DNA from: Batkoa obscura
Taxonomy: Eukaryota; Entomophthoromycota; Entomophthoromycetes; Entomophthorales; Batkoaceae
Length of the DNA: 64,000 bases
Direction of reading: 5' to 3'
Assembly: GCA_030770535.1 (NCBI GenBank)
Contig: JASVEC010000068.1
Location: 44,739 to 108,738 of the forward strand
Shown: piece by piece, positions 43,932 to 55,610 of the stretch
Numbering within the stretch: position 1 is the stretch's first letter
Layout of the letters: the number at the start of each line of letters is the position of its first letter
Program-made: the position numbers and the translations under genes
Notes under the pieces: generated by a model
Told to the model about the DNA's origin: nothing
The model's database searches: none
What the model saw: only the letters and a program-made list of their open reading frames with translations

Positions 43932-45248
43932 TTATTCAGCTAAAGGTACATATACTGGTAAATTATTAAAAGCATCAATTAATTGTTCATTCCTATTTTC
44001 GATTTGACGCACCTTATTTGAATCAAACTTATTTTGTTTTAACCATCGCTCTGGCAATGGTTTCCTTGGTTTTAATTTTTCACTATTAAAAATAGAACTT
44101 GATCTACCAGCTCCATTACTATTATGAGTATTGTTAACTGCTTTTGATTGTAATATTTTTAATACAGAATTAACGTCTAATAAACCTAATTCACTTAATG
44201 CTGGATTAGTAAATTTATTTCTTGGTAATTTAATAGCTCTAGATTCTTCTTTTTTAATTGGATAAACTTCATTATTAGGTTGTAATCTTCTTGGATATTC
44301 TGCATATTCATAACAAAAGAAATTGGTTTTAGAATTAAATGTTGAATATACATTTCGATTAAATGGTTTCAATAAATCATTCACTGATACTCGAAAGTTA
44401 TTGAATGCAAATCCTTCATATTTAAAATTATATAAATTCCTCTTTTTTAACCAAAGATCATAGATTAAATCAACAAAAGCATGATGTAAATAGAACAAAG
44501 GGTCATTAGGAGAAATCGAAATACCAAAATCACCTGGATCAGAACCGATAGCAGTATGAGGGGAGCCGTGAGCCATTTCCAATTCATAACTAAAATCTGA
44601 AAATAAATTCATATTTGTTAAAAACAATACTTCTTCAGGATTAGGAAAAGGTGAACAAACTTCCCCTTCATCATATCTTCTTGATAAACAATGAGGATAA
44701 TCTACCAAAGTCATCCAATTTTTAAATGGTCCTGATTTCACACAATAATCTTGACGTTTATCACCTTGTCCACCCATATAGTAATCTGTTAATACAGGAC
44801 TATTTTCTGGATGGCGAGCATCATGGGACCAATCCCAATAAGGCAATACAATATTTTGATCAATCTTTTGTAATTCTAATTCAAATAAACGAATGTAATA
44901 TCGATGCCATGGAAGAAAGGCAGGTACCCCATGAGCTATATCATAATAACTTACATGTAATCGTACCATTTTTTCGAATTTTGTATACCGTTCATTAGGC
45001 TTTCTTTCATGTAATTTATTGATGGCATACACTAATCGATTATAATCTTCTTTACTTAAATCTCGTATTTCTTGTCTCAACGCTGGTTTAATACATTGAC
45101 CATTCTGGATAATGGCTGAATTATTGTTACGATAATTCACGATGAAACCTAATCGCATTTCTTCTTCCGTTGTTAAACTTTGAGTTTCATGGAGGAGTAA
45201 TAATAACACAATTACTATTAAATTATTAAGAATGGGAATCAATCGCAT
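43932..45248 (-). CDS. secreted tyrosinase 1
   Basis: 438 residues from the Met at 45248; an upstream in-frame Met (45314) would add a charged leader before the signal peptide, so I prefer the later start (MRLIPILNNLIVIVLLLLLH, a good signal peptide). Copper A site: HERKPNERY region, HVSYYDIAHGVPAFLPWHRYY. Copper B site: MAHGSPHTAIG and SPNDPLFYLHHAFVD. It also has the tyrosinase core LPYWDWSHD and the Y-x-Y-like gate FFCYEYAEYPRR after the domain. The enzyme oxidises monophenols and diphenols to quinones, leading to melanin or protein cross-linking. The C-terminal extension (~100 residues) probably caps the active site. Intronless and divergent from tyrosinase 2. Confidence 0.93.
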   Translation of the reverse strand: MRLIPILNNLIVIVLLLLLHETQSLTTEEEMRLGFIVNYRNNNSAIIQNGQCIKPALRQEIRDLSKEDYNRLVYAINKLHERKPNERYTKFEKMVRLHVSYYDIAHGVPAFLPWHRYYIRLFELELQKIDQNIVLPYWDWSHDARHPENSPVLTDYYMGGQGDKRQDYCVKSGPFKNWMTLVDYPHCLSRRYDEGEVCSPFPNPEEVLFLTNMNLFSDFSYELEMAHGSPHTAIGSDPGDFGISISPNDPLFYLHHAFVDLIYDLWLKKRNLYNFKYEGFAFNNFRVSVNDLLKPFNRNVYSTFNSKTNFFCYEYAEYPRRLQPNNEVYPIKKEESRAIKLPRNKFTNPALSELGLLDVNSVLKILQSKAVNNTHNSNGAGRSSSIFNSEKLKPRKPLPERWLKQNKFDSNKVRQIENRNEQLIDAFNNLPVYVPLAE

Positions 45249-45588
45249 TTCTTGTATTATATTAACAGAAGCAAAGTAATAGTAGGGATTGTTTTTTTTA
45301 AAAAAAGTAATCAACTAGCTGAGTTTATTCATTTTAATATTCTTCAATGTTGATCTTTTGAGTTATTTTTAAGAAAATTTCAAAGGTTTAATTGACATTG
45401 ACGATTAATAAATTTTGACTAAATTAGGAAAATATTTTATATTCTTAAAATTTTCAAGATCAACTTCCAAATCATCCGTCAATCTAAAGATTACTAATAT
45501 TGATATCAAGAAAGATAATAATTTATTATCATTGATTATTAACTATTGTACCAATTTTTATTTTCTTTTTTATTTATTGATATCTTTA
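45249..45588. promoter_or_regulatory. shared bidirectional tyrosinase promoter region
   Basis: 340 bp separate the divergent start codons of the two tyrosinase genes. No specific binding site was recognised. Shared control is inferred from the arrangement. Confidence 0.5.
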
Positions 45589-46915
45589 ATGCTATTAAAA
45601 AGTCATCAAATATTCGGCTTCTTTTTAGTATCTTTATACTATCTATTAACGACAGAAGCCCAAAAATTAAGTATCAAATGTCGAAGTCCAAAACTACGTA
45701 AAGAAATTCGAGAATTAACGAATGAAGAGTATTTCCGATATATCAATGCAATAAAAAAGCTACACAGTCGACCCTGGAAAGACCGGTTATCCCAATATGA
45801 ACGATTTAGTAAAACTCATGTTGAAAATAAACCATATGCTCATTCTAGACCTGCCTTTTTACCTTGGCATCGTCGGTTTATAAGAGAATATGAATTAGCA
45901 TTACAAAAAATTGATCCACGAATCATTTTACCTTATTGGGATTGGACTTTGGATTCAGATGAACCTCATTTATCACCCGTGTTAAGTAGTAAATACATGG
46001 GCGGTAATGGTAATAGTAGTATTGGATGGTGTATCGGGGATGGTCCTTTTTCCAATTTCAATTTGAATTTCCCAGATCCACATTGTTTAAAGAGAAGTTA
46101 TAACAATGGAGATAAAATCAAATCATTTGCAACTACAGAACAATTTGTTGCTTTATTAAATGAAAAAAACTTTTCATTTTTTTCTAGAAGATTAGAGTTA
46201 TATCATGGGGGACCTCATAATGGCATTGGTGCTTATCCTGGTGATTTTGCACCTATGCATTCACCTAATGAGTAAGTTTATGAAGTTTAACTTTAGTTTA
46301 AATATTATTAATTATTGATTATTAATTATTAATTAAATCATTTTTTATTTTAGTCCCATTTTCTTTCTACATCATTGCTTTATCGATATGATATGGTGGC
46401 AATGGCAACAAAAATTCCCCGAATCGGATCCATATGATGGTAAGAAATATCGTAAGACAGTTCATGGAAAAGATATGTTACCTCCCTTTAAAACCAGTGC
46501 AGAATCTACTTTTGATACAGAACATCCTTACTATTGTTATAAATATCCAGAATATCCAAGAAGAATTCAAGTAGCTACACCCGGTAGTGGCTCCCCAGGA
46601 GCAAGAACAGTAAGACCACCAAGAATTGGGGCCAATCCAGTCTTAGATAAATTTAAAGGACAAACATTAGATGAATTATTATTATCATTGAAATATGAAA
46701 CTAAAAAATCGGGTAGAACTTTAGATTTAAAAGCTTTATTAGACAAAAAATTAGGTAAAGTTACTAAAGTTCCTCAATTGGCACCATTACCTAAAAAATG
46801 GTTAGAGGAAAATGGATTTGATGAAGAAGAAGCTAGAGAAGAAGAAGATAAAGCTAATCAATTATCTACTTTATTAGCAACAATGCCAAACTTTGAAGCA
46901 TTTAATGCTTTTTAA
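45589..46915 (+). CDS. secreted tyrosinase 2 (2 exons)
   Basis: Exons 45589-46271 and 46354-46915 give 414 residues. The start is the Met before LLKSHQIFGFFLVSLYYLL, a signal peptide. Copper A: HSRPWKDRL, HVENKPYAHSRPAFLPWHRRF. Copper B: YHGGPHNGIG and SPNDPIFFLHHCFIDM. Core LPYWDWTLD and gate YCYKYPEYPRR are conserved with tyrosinase 1, and both end in a similar segment (PLPKKWLEENGFDEEEA against PLPERWLKQNKFD), showing they are paralogues. The 82-bp intron splits the Asp codon of the PNDP motif; tyrosinase 1 has no intron there. Oxidises phenols, probably outside the cell or in the wall. Confidence 0.93.
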
Positions 46916-46991
46916 TAAGGGAAATAAAAATCAATTTTTATAAATAGAAAAAAAGAATTACTTTTGTTTTTATATTTTTATTTTAAAAAGC

Positions 46992-47627
46992 TCAAGTTTG
47001 TTTAATAATTGGTACAATAACTATTGGGTTTTTTAAGTTTGATTCTCTTTGATTCTCCTTTAGTGAATTTGATTTTTGGTCTATTTTATTATTTAAACCG
47101 TGTTCCTTTAATTTCCTAAACTCAACGTTACTTTCTTCATCTGATATTTCCCCCATCCATAATGAACCATAATTCTCTTCTTTAGCCACTCCAATGACTT
47201 TCCATTGATTTCCACTATAAGCTTCTCTATTTAATAAGAAATTAGAAATCGGATTGACTTCCTCTTTCCATTCATTAAATAATGCTTCCACTCCCAAACT
47301 CCCATCAAATGTAATTTCATAACCTTTGTTCTCATAATTAGCTAATTCCAATGGTTTATTCCATGTACAATTATAAGAAGTTGATACGCTACATAAAAGC
47401 TCCCCTCCCCAATCTAAACTACCAGGGGGGATGGATGGGTTTTGGTTAAGGTTTTTCACGTGGGCAGATGCAGTTTGAGTTAGTTTTGAAGAGGTGGTGA
47501 GTGGTGAAAGACTATGCTCTATGCGTAATGTGTTGATTTTTTCAATTAATGAAGTGGAAAAATCGTCCGCTTCAATCAATGAAGTTAACAAGATAATGCT
47601 AATGACCCTTAATGAGATTAGTTTCAT
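46992..47627 (-). CDS. secreted CAP/SCP-domain protein (211 aa)
   Basis: A signal peptide (MKLISLRVISIILLTSLIEA) leads into a CAP domain: LIEKINTLRIEHSLSPLTTSS, ASAHVKNLNQNP, CTWNKPLELANYENKGYEI, ALFNEWKEEVNPISNFLLN, WKVIGVAKEENYGSLWMG. The WNKP...NY...GYE block aligns with the CAP proteins at 14721 and 49628. A polar C-terminal extension of about 45 residues follows (KLKEHGLNNKIDQKSN) and ends hydrophobic. It is convergent with tyrosinase 2 (76 bp between stop codons). Intronless. The exact ligand is unknown. Confidence 0.85.
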   Translation of the reverse strand: MKLISLRVISIILLTSLIEADDFSTSLIEKINTLRIEHSLSPLTTSSKLTQTASAHVKNLNQNPSIPPGSLDWGGELLCSVSTSYNCTWNKPLELANYENKGYEITFDGSLGVEALFNEWKEEVNPISNFLLNREAYSGNQWKVIGVAKEENYGSLWMGEISDEESNVEFRKLKEHGLNNKIDQKSNSLKENQRESNLKNPIVIVPIIKQT

Positions 47628-48331
47628 TTTGATATTTTTGTAATAATGTAAATCAATTAATAGGGTTTCTTTTAAAATTCCAGTTCTAAAAGAAAGTTAG
47701 TATTAAATACAATATTTATAAGAAAGATAACTATTTCTATTCACTTTATTTTATTTTATAGTATCAATTAATTCATTAGCTTCATTGAATACTATTTTTA
47801 TAATTAATGTTATTGACTTATTTATAAAATAATTAAATGAATGAATTTATTATTAATCTGGTTTTTATTTTTATTTATAAACTTAATTAATTAGAACATT
47901 TAAAATTAATTAAAGTAAATATTCAAAATCTTCATTTCATAACATTAATATACGAGGATGTTTTTTTCTGGCTTAATTACTTTTTCCATCTTTTAAGCAC
48001 TATTTAAGCGGAAAGATTGTTAGTAAAATTCCTAAGATACATCCCCATATCTCTCTCAATTTTTTTTATATTCAATAAATAAAAAGATAAATTCTCAATT
48101 GATAAACCTTTTTCCATTTCTAATAGAACTCTAGACATTGTAAAAAATCAAATAAAACTCATTGATTCCATTTCTTTGTTGACTTAATTAACAGCTTAAT
48201 TAAGAAAACCCATTCAAAATTTAATCTAAAGATAAAAATTAAGTATTAAAAAACTTGCAAAAGGATACAATATATAAAAGTTAGTAATCAAATAAAAATA
48301 TCTCTCATTTTCAATAAATAGAGACTTTATA
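47628..48331. other. intergenic stretch with TIR element
   Basis: No gene seen between the CAP protein and tRNA-Ala. It contains one TIR-element copy. Confidence 0.6.
47953..48047 (+). mobile_element. MITE-like element, copy 9
   Basis: 95 bp with tips CGAGGATG and CATCCCCA, TA on both flanks, and TTTTAAGCACTATTTAAGCGG plus GATTGTTAGTAAAATTCC inside. Confidence 0.85.
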
Positions 48332-48404
48332 TGGAGAACCCGGGCATCGATCCCGGTGCCTCTCGCATGCTAAGCGAGCGCTCTACCATCTGAGCTAGTT
48401 CCCC
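48332..48404 (-). tRNA. tRNA-Ala (AGC)
   Basis: Fourth identical copy of the 73-nt gene. The flanks are unrelated to the other three, apart from a short TTTATA-type match downstream that it shares with the copy at 11157. Confidence 0.97.
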
Positions 48405-49627
48405 ATTCAAGGCTTATTAAATATTTGTCGAATAAAAAATATATAATTTTGAAATTATATTAATTGATATATGTTATGTGTAAAATGACATTGTGCTTTT
48501 AATAAATAATTCTATAATGCCCACCTTTTTTAATTGACATAAAAATGAAACTAAATAACGTACTAGGTTTTTTGTGAGATTCTGAAAGTTAGCTTTATAA
48601 AAAGATTATATTAATCATTGTCTAAAAATCCGTTATATATAAATTATGTTTATAAGACTATTAATTCTTAAAGTTAAGAATATCATAGTTCTAATATAAT
48701 GGATAAATAATAGAATAATCAGAGTTAAATAATTGAAAAACATTAGTTTTTTTAGTTGTAGTTAATATAAATATTTTGGTTTTAAATTATAAAAGTTTAA
48801 AAGTTTTGAAAAAAATAAAAGGAATTCAAAAAAACAATTATTTTCAAGCAGTTACCTTATAGAAAAAAATAAGAATTCTTTATAGATTTTATTAAATGTA
48901 AAAATTAATGACATTTTTGTATTGAAAAATCCATCTTTTTTAATTATTTTTTTATTTAGCATATTTTAATTTTAACTTGTTTACTATTTTTTAATATATA
49001 CCATCAATTCAAAAAATTAGCAACATGTTTTAATTAATAATTGTTAAGTGGTGCCAGCATAAGAAGCATAATAAATAGTTTTAACTTTATTATAATAAAC
49101 TTTTGAGCACAATTAATTTAATAGTAGCTTGAATATATACTTTTTATTGCTTTTTAAGTTCAAAGTTATAATTGATGAGCTGTTTTTATTACACAAGAAG
49201 CCAAGTAAATAGTCGAGAATAGGGTGATCATTAGAATAAAAATATAGGTAACTAAGATAAGATAAAATTAAAATGTAAAATAGACCAGGGACTTCGTTAA
49301 ATAAATAATATTAACTGTTAATAAGGGTTTTTAAAAAAGTAAAGCGAAAATGTATCATGTATTTTTATGAAAACAGTTTACTATAAGTAATAACTTAATA
49401 GTGAACTCGTTTTTAATTTTTGAAAATATCAACTAAAGTAAATCAGACTAAATAAGTGAAATAAACCAAAACAGCGGATACGAGTAAATAGCAGAGATTA
49501 ATGAAATCAAAGTTACTCGAGGCAATTAATGAGGGTTGGTAACTTTCAATAAAAACTATATAAAAAGAGAAATAGAAAACAAAGTTTAATGAAATTAGAA
49601 AGCTTTAGATAAGTTATCCAATTCAAA
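48405..49627. other. 1.2 kb upstream region of the third CAP gene
   Basis: No gene seen. A TATATAAA box at 49557-49564 lies about 65 bp before the CAP start codon. Confidence 0.6.
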
Positions 49628-50641
49628 ATGCTACATTTGTTTGTTTTAATATTGGTTATCTTTCAACTTGTTGTGAGCGGTGCTGCAACTAAGGAAGAGT
49701 TAGAATTTTCATCAGAAGTTTATAAGTTACTAGTAAAAGCAAGAGGCGGAAAAGAAGTTAAGTATAGTCCAAATTTAGCAAAAGTAGCACAACTCCATGC
49801 TGAAGATTTAAATAGCCACCATAACATAAAACAAAAATATTGTAATATGCATTCCTGGTATACTACTGGTGATACCAATTGTTGCTACACTGAAGACCAT
49901 GGACAAGCTAAATGTATGTGGGAAAAGCCAAAACAATTTAGTAACTATCAATCCAACGGTTATGAAGTAGCTTATTTTGGTAAAGGTTATGGTATTGGCC
50001 CAAAATCTGTAATTGATGGATTTTTGAATTCAAAGGGTCATCGTGTAGTGATTTTAAATGAGGGCGATTGGAAAAAAGAATGGAATGCTTGTGGTGTAGG
50101 ACATAAAGGTGGCTATACTACCATTTGGTTTGGTCATGATGAGGATAAAGAAGCTAATAAAAATTTCAAATATCCAACTTATGACGAGATCCCAGCTTAC
50201 CCAACTCAAGCTTCTAGTGAGTCTAATAGTAATGCTCCAACTCCAACTTCAACTTCAACTCCAACTCCTAATCCTTCGTCTTCTACCTCTAATACTCCTA
50301 CTAGCTCTACCACTTCTGTCACTATCGTCACTCCATCTCCTTCTGCTTCTACTATTTCTGTTACTGATGTCACTCCTACCGCTACTAGCTCAGCATCTAC
50401 TTCTACTTCTGATACTATATCCTCTACTACCACGTCTTCTGCTACTACTGAAACTTCTGCATGCCCACAACCTAGTGTAGCTGCTTTTAAAAGGGAAGAT
50501 TTTAAAGGGGATATATGGTATAAACAAGGAAATGAATGGAAATATTTACCCCCATTAACTTGGGTTGTTGATGAATCGAAAAATCGAGGTTATTTCAAAG
50601 CAGCAGAGTCGTTTAAATCTACTTATAGTTATATCGTTTAA
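49628..50641 (+). CDS. secreted CAP/SCP protein with Ser/Thr stalk (337 aa)
   Basis: Signal peptide MLHLFVLILVIFQLVVSGAA, then a CAP domain to about residue 185: VYKLLVKARGGKEVKYSPN, LHAEDLNSHHN, CNMHSWYTTGD, CCYTEDHGQAKCMWEKP, NYQSNGYEVAYFG, DGFLNSKGHRVVILN, WNACGVGHKGGYTTIWFG. A linker of about 100 residues rich in Ser, Thr and Pro is probably O-glycosylated. A distinct C-terminal module of about 50 residues (FKREDFKGDIWYKQGNEW, LPPLTWVVDESKNRGYFKA) follows a single Cys; I do not recognise it. The layout suggests a cell-surface CAP protein held away from the wall. More cysteines than its two paralogues suggest extra disulphides. Confidence 0.87.
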   Translation: MLHLFVLILVIFQLVVSGAATKEELEFSSEVYKLLVKARGGKEVKYSPNLAKVAQLHAEDLNSHHNIKQKYCNMHSWYTTGDTNCCYTEDHGQAKCMWEKPKQFSNYQSNGYEVAYFGKGYGIGPKSVIDGFLNSKGHRVVILNEGDWKKEWNACGVGHKGGYTTIWFGHDEDKEANKNFKYPTYDEIPAYPTQASSESNSNAPTPTSTSTPTPNPSSSTSNTPTSSTTSVTIVTPSPSASTISVTDVTPTATSSASTSTSDTISSTTTSSATTETSACPQPSVAAFKREDFKGDIWYKQGNEWKYLPPLTWVVDESKNRGYFKAAESFKSTYSYIV

Positions 50642-53374
50642 TCTATTCCGTTGTATTTTTAATTTCTAGTCTTTTTTATCTTTTTTTTACCTGGCTGTAA
50701 TTAATGATAATAGTTTTTGTGATTAATAAATAAAATTAAATAATTTCATCTGCAAATTAAGATTTTTCATTGAATTGTTAAACTTATGATATTTAAATTT
50801 TATTAACTTTTGCAATAAATCTAAATGAGTGTAGGTATGTTAGAATGTAGTATATTTGATAATAACTTAACTATTTTAGATGGGAACTTTTATTCTACAA
50901 TGGGCATTTAAAAAATAGTCCCAATTTTTTTTGCAAAAGGAATTTTTGTTAATAAAAGTAGATTCTTTAAATTGTATATTTTGTCCTAAAGTACTTTTAT
51001 AAATCAAAAACACCATTGTCTGACAAAATGCAAAAATTGTTATGGAAGCAAATTGAGCTAATTTTCAATTAAAAATTTCCCAAGTACATATTGTTTTATT
51101 TTCATTGGGTTAGATCAAACGTTGACCTATAGTCAAAATTCTCAAAGGCTTAGGGATCAAATTATTCAAAATGGCTTTTAGATGATATAATTAAAATAGT
51201 ATTATTTCAACTATTAGCTCAAGTAAAACTGTGAATAAAATTCGGATACTATTAAGCTCATTTATTTTCAAGCTCTATTTAATACCCTTTATATTTTTAA
51301 ATACTGCAAGTCTTTAATGGCATTAGTTTACTATTGAAAAATTAAATTAAATTTCTCAAATCTTTAATTGCAAAATTATTGCACTAAATATTAGAACAAA
51401 AATTGACAAAAGTAGTAATCCCCTTCTACAAACAAATAAAAGTCGTTAAAATTAACTATAAATTGTTTAAAATATATTAGTTAATTAAATTTGGATATTG
51501 TTATATTAAGTCAGATTAAATTTAATTTTTTTATATATTTAGCATTTTACTATCTATATCTAGTTTACATTTTGCTCGCATTATTAGTTAAACATTCCAT
51601 TTTGGTCTTCGGCTTACTGTAAGGTATTTTATTCTTTAGTTAAGATTATCCGAAAATCACCATAAATGAGAAGAAGCGTAAGGGCACCAGGGTTAAATAT
51701 TGAGTGAATGCAGCAGACTAACATTAAATAGTCTCTTCTAAAACTATATGCATGTAAGCTAATACTTTCTTTAGGGTATAGACTGTTTAGAAGTACTTAT
51801 TAGTCATTCTAGCTAAAATATTTTGGCTTTAGTGTTGTAATTTCTAACAAAAACAATGTGAGTCTTTTAAATTCAATAAAATACAGCTACTCCAACTCTA
51901 TTGCGACCTAATAAACTGTTCATTTAAGAATAGAATTGTCTAAGTTCAGACCAAATTTAAAGATTTATACCAAGGAAATCTAATAACAAATAGCTGTTTG
52001 TAAAAATCACAGTAGCTTAAGTCACAATAGAGTTGTAACAACTGTAAGGAATAAAATAGAGAGGAAAAAGAGGTCAATAGTAGGATAAATAGGAACATAA
52101 AAAAAGTCAATGAATCAAGCATGAAATTTCCTAGTAAAAAGATAATCATAAATTGATATATATTATAAGACTATTACTTAAATCCCTCATCTTTATCGAT
52201 CATTTAAGATACATTTTATTACTATTTGGAAATTTATCTCCAAACAAAAGTGGCAAAAGTTTTGCCAAACTTTAAATAAAATCACATGTCAATAAAAATA
52301 AAGTTTTCATCTATCCATAAATATCCTTATTTTTAAAGAACCTTTTTTATTGGTTAATGATAAGATAATATTTTATTCTATGATGATGAAAGGCGGAAAA
52401 TTGTTACATTTATAATTAATTAAATTGTACCACCATTAATATTTATTTTAGTGATATAATAATAAAAAGATAACGTGTAGGTATGGTGGAACATACGATT
52501 CACGATGGTCATGAAACATTTTTTATCGTCTTATTAAAGAGTTTATAATATAGTCGATTTGTAAATAGCATTGTGATTTAATTGTTAACATAATGCTGTA
52601 GCAGTATAGCTTCATACTGTATGTTACAAATTGACTTATAAATTAAAAACTATTGGGTCTTGAAAAATAAACTACTTTTAAGAACTTAGATTTAAGGTGG
52701 TGATAAGTTCCGTTATTCCGGAATTTGCGAACACGGCTTGTCTATGTGATTATACTACTCCTATTTTAAATATACACATTGTAGGCCCATTTTTCACGTT
52801 TGTTTTTTGTAATGCCTTATCAAACTTTTAAAATTATTATACCATAACTCTGCTGTTATATATTAAATTTTAATTATTTTACCATAATTAATCAAGTTAA
52901 GCTGTTTATTTATTTAAATGGAAACAACATTTTATTTATTTGTTAATGTATATAGCATAAAGAATAATTTTTAATTAAATGTGGGATGCTTATTATATCC
53001 TGGGTATTATTTTACTTTAAAAATTTTGTAAGGAGAGAGTATAGTAAAAAATTATGATAGATAATCAAGAATAAGGTTATCGGCATCCTGCCTAGAAAAT
53101 ATAAAAAACTGCTTGATTTGGATGGCACTAAAGAATTATGAAAGAATCAAGTGAGCAATATTATTAGACAATGGATAATCTCCACATTTAATCACAATAT
53201 TTTAAAATACTTATTTTTCGTCATTCTTTAAGAGTACAAATCCGTCTGTTTAATAAAAATAAAAACACCATTTTTAATTTGATTTTTAAAAAACGGTGTA
53301 TGATGTTGATATTTAATTTAAATACTCCCGAAACAAAAAATAATAAACAGTAAGTGGTGGAAAATATCTTTAAA

Positions 53375-53400
53375 AATAGAGGCAAATCCTTGCCTCTATT
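53375..53400. repeat. perfect 11-bp hairpin
   Basis: AATAGAGGCAA, 4-nt loop ATCC, TTGCCTCTATT: a fully paired stem in an otherwise featureless AT-rich desert, with higher GC than its surroundings. Confidence 0.85.
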
Positions 53401-53562
53401 CCATTTTTAGTAGAAATGGGGGCTAATTTTAGGTTTAGCTCGTTTTTACAAAAGTACTGCCATAGTAATTAAGGCATAATGTAGTTAAATTTGCGCCTGA
53501 GTGGTGTAAAATTTCTTAGTGGTAAACAGTTCTTTAGCTATTACATTGAAAAAAATCAACAG

Positions 53563-53648
53563 TATAATTTTATATACTGGGCATACTAGACAATATTTGT
53601 AATAATATAATTTTATATAATGGACATACTAGATAATGTTCAATTAAT
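53563..53648 (+). repeat. diverged 43-bp tandem duplication
   Basis: TATAATTTTATATACTGG...CATACTAGACAAT is followed 43 bp later by TATAATTTTATATAATGG...CATACTAGATAAT. Confidence 0.8.
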
Positions 53649-54518
53649 GATATAATATTCATAGTTATTTTTAATAAATTATCAAGTTAAAAATACATTT
53701 GTCTAGAAAAGTAATAAGCTCTTTTAAAATTACTGGTAAACATACTATTTTATTGATATAAATGACTGTCACTTATAATATATTAAGACTAACGTTAAAA
53801 CTAGTATTAGAACTAATACTTGGCTTCCACATTTATGACAGAAATGATCTTAATAAAGTTAGTTATAAATTATTATCATTTTAAATTTTAGTTGACTTGT
53901 TTATGATAGTCTAAAAATAATAAATGTTAAATATTTAAATTAAACTATCCTATAGTTTAATGGTGCAAGTGTGATAGTGGTAATAATACTCTAAATCAAT
54001 TGAAATAGTAATAACCTTCCTTTATTACTAGTTTTGCTTAATTGCTTTTATTAAAACTAAAGTATATTAAGCGAAATCATTGAAGAATTACCATGTAATG
54101 TTATAAAACAAGAATATGGACTCATTATGTAGGACTAGATTTTTGCCGTATTATTTCAATAAAAGTATATGAATGAAAATTCATTATAAAAAGAAGTCAG
54201 TAAGAAATAGAAAGCTAAAAAAAGTAAAGCTTCTCAATTCTGCCAACTAATTAAGAAAGGGAAAAAAAGAAACTCGAGCAATAGTATTGTTTGATTGATT
54301 TCAACTTAAATTATAAGAATTAGTGAATAATTTATAATCAAATAGATAGAAATAAAATATTATTTTATCATCAGCTTATTATCCAATTGAAAGCGAAATT
54401 TAATTTAATAATAAGTTAAGAAATCAACTGGTTTATTACTAGTCACTGTAACCAAAGTTAAAATATAAAAAAAAGACATTCCTTATTTTTTTCTTTTGTT
54501 TTCATAAATTAGAAAAGA

Positions 54519-55610
54519 ATGAATACTTTAAAAGAGGGAGACTATAGTTTACAGGTATGTGATCAATGCCACAATAAGAGGATAAAATGTGACAGAGAAA
54601 TACCACAGTGTCAACAGTGTCAAGACAAAGGGTTATCATGTACATATTTAAGAGTATTAAAGCAAACCAAGCAATTGTATTCAAATAGAGTTGCCATTTT
54701 ACCTTTAGGGAGGCTACCAAATCAACCCACTCGCAAAAGAAGATCAAAAAAAGAACTATTAGCCCTGAAAACCAAAAATGAAAGTTCGGATGGAAATAAC
54801 ATTATAATTAATGCTAAGAGTAATACTAAAAGTGACAAGAATAACAAGAGTAACAAAAATAGTTTAAGTGTTATTACCAATAGGTAATTTTTACTTTGAT
54901 TTTTAAATTATGTTTACTAACTAATTTGGTATAGTGTGAGTATAAAAAAAAGGCATACCGGAATGATAAAACATGAGTTACTGGATAGGCCAGTAATAAA
55001 AGAGGAATACAGACCGATTCCAATATTAAAAGGAATTGAATCGATAATAGATACAGATGAACATATATCCATAATAGCATCTTCAATCCAGGTTTATTTT
55101 AATATAGTCAATATTAAGTTACCGTTGTTTATTAAAAACCAATTTTTTAACAAAAAACGCAGCAATTTGTTAATGGCTATGATTTATATATCTGGACTAA
55201 AATTGATAAATAACAAGAATAAGAAGAACAAACAACTTGTCAATGTGTTAATTGAAGAGTATCAACAATCTATATATAAAATGATAAATATCCAACAATT
55301 AAATAGTATCGATACCATACAAGCAATATTGATAAGTAAATACTTGAATTTAAGTTTAATACCAAATAGTATATGTAATGTAGTATTGAACGCAGCTATG
55401 CAATTAGGATTGGGCTTAACACCTAATGAAAGTTTAAACTTGAAACATTGTTCAATAATAGAACGTAAACTAGCATATCTGTTAATATTAAGATACTACT
55501 TTTTAAACCATATTCCAGTGATCACACCACATAAGTCTTGGTATCGATATGAACTAATTGCATCTAAAACCAAGGCCAAGGCTAAAGCTAAAGCTATTGA
55601 GTCAGAGTAG
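54519..55610 (+). CDS. Zn2Cys6 transcription factor (2 exons, 346 aa)
   Basis: Exons 54519-54883 and 54935-55610. The binuclear zinc cluster is at residues 14-42: CDQCHNKRIKC then CQQCQDKGLSC, spaced C-2-C-6-C-6-C-2-C-6-C. A basic stretch (RKRRSKKELLALK) and an Asn/Lys-rich low-complexity linker follow. Exon 2 encodes a helical region (RPIPILKGIESIIDTDEHIS, FNIVNIKLPLFIKNQFF, LLILRYYFLNHIPVI) resembling the start of the fungal-specific regulatory domain, ending early at KAKAKAIESE. The intron has a textbook TACTAAC branch site. It is shorter than typical 500-900 residue members. Target genes are unknown. Confidence 0.88.

Larger units (their letters stand above)
50642..54518. other. 3.9 kb gene desert
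   Basis: No supportable gene in either strand. It contains a perfect short hairpin (53375-53400) and a diverged 43-bp tandem duplication (53563-53648). The rest is AT-rich with many short stops. Confidence 0.55.

Noticed and set aside
51946-52149. 67-codon hydrophobic minus-strand frame
   Set aside because: Leu/Phe-rich sequence is expected from T-rich DNA; there is no start context or relatives to support it.
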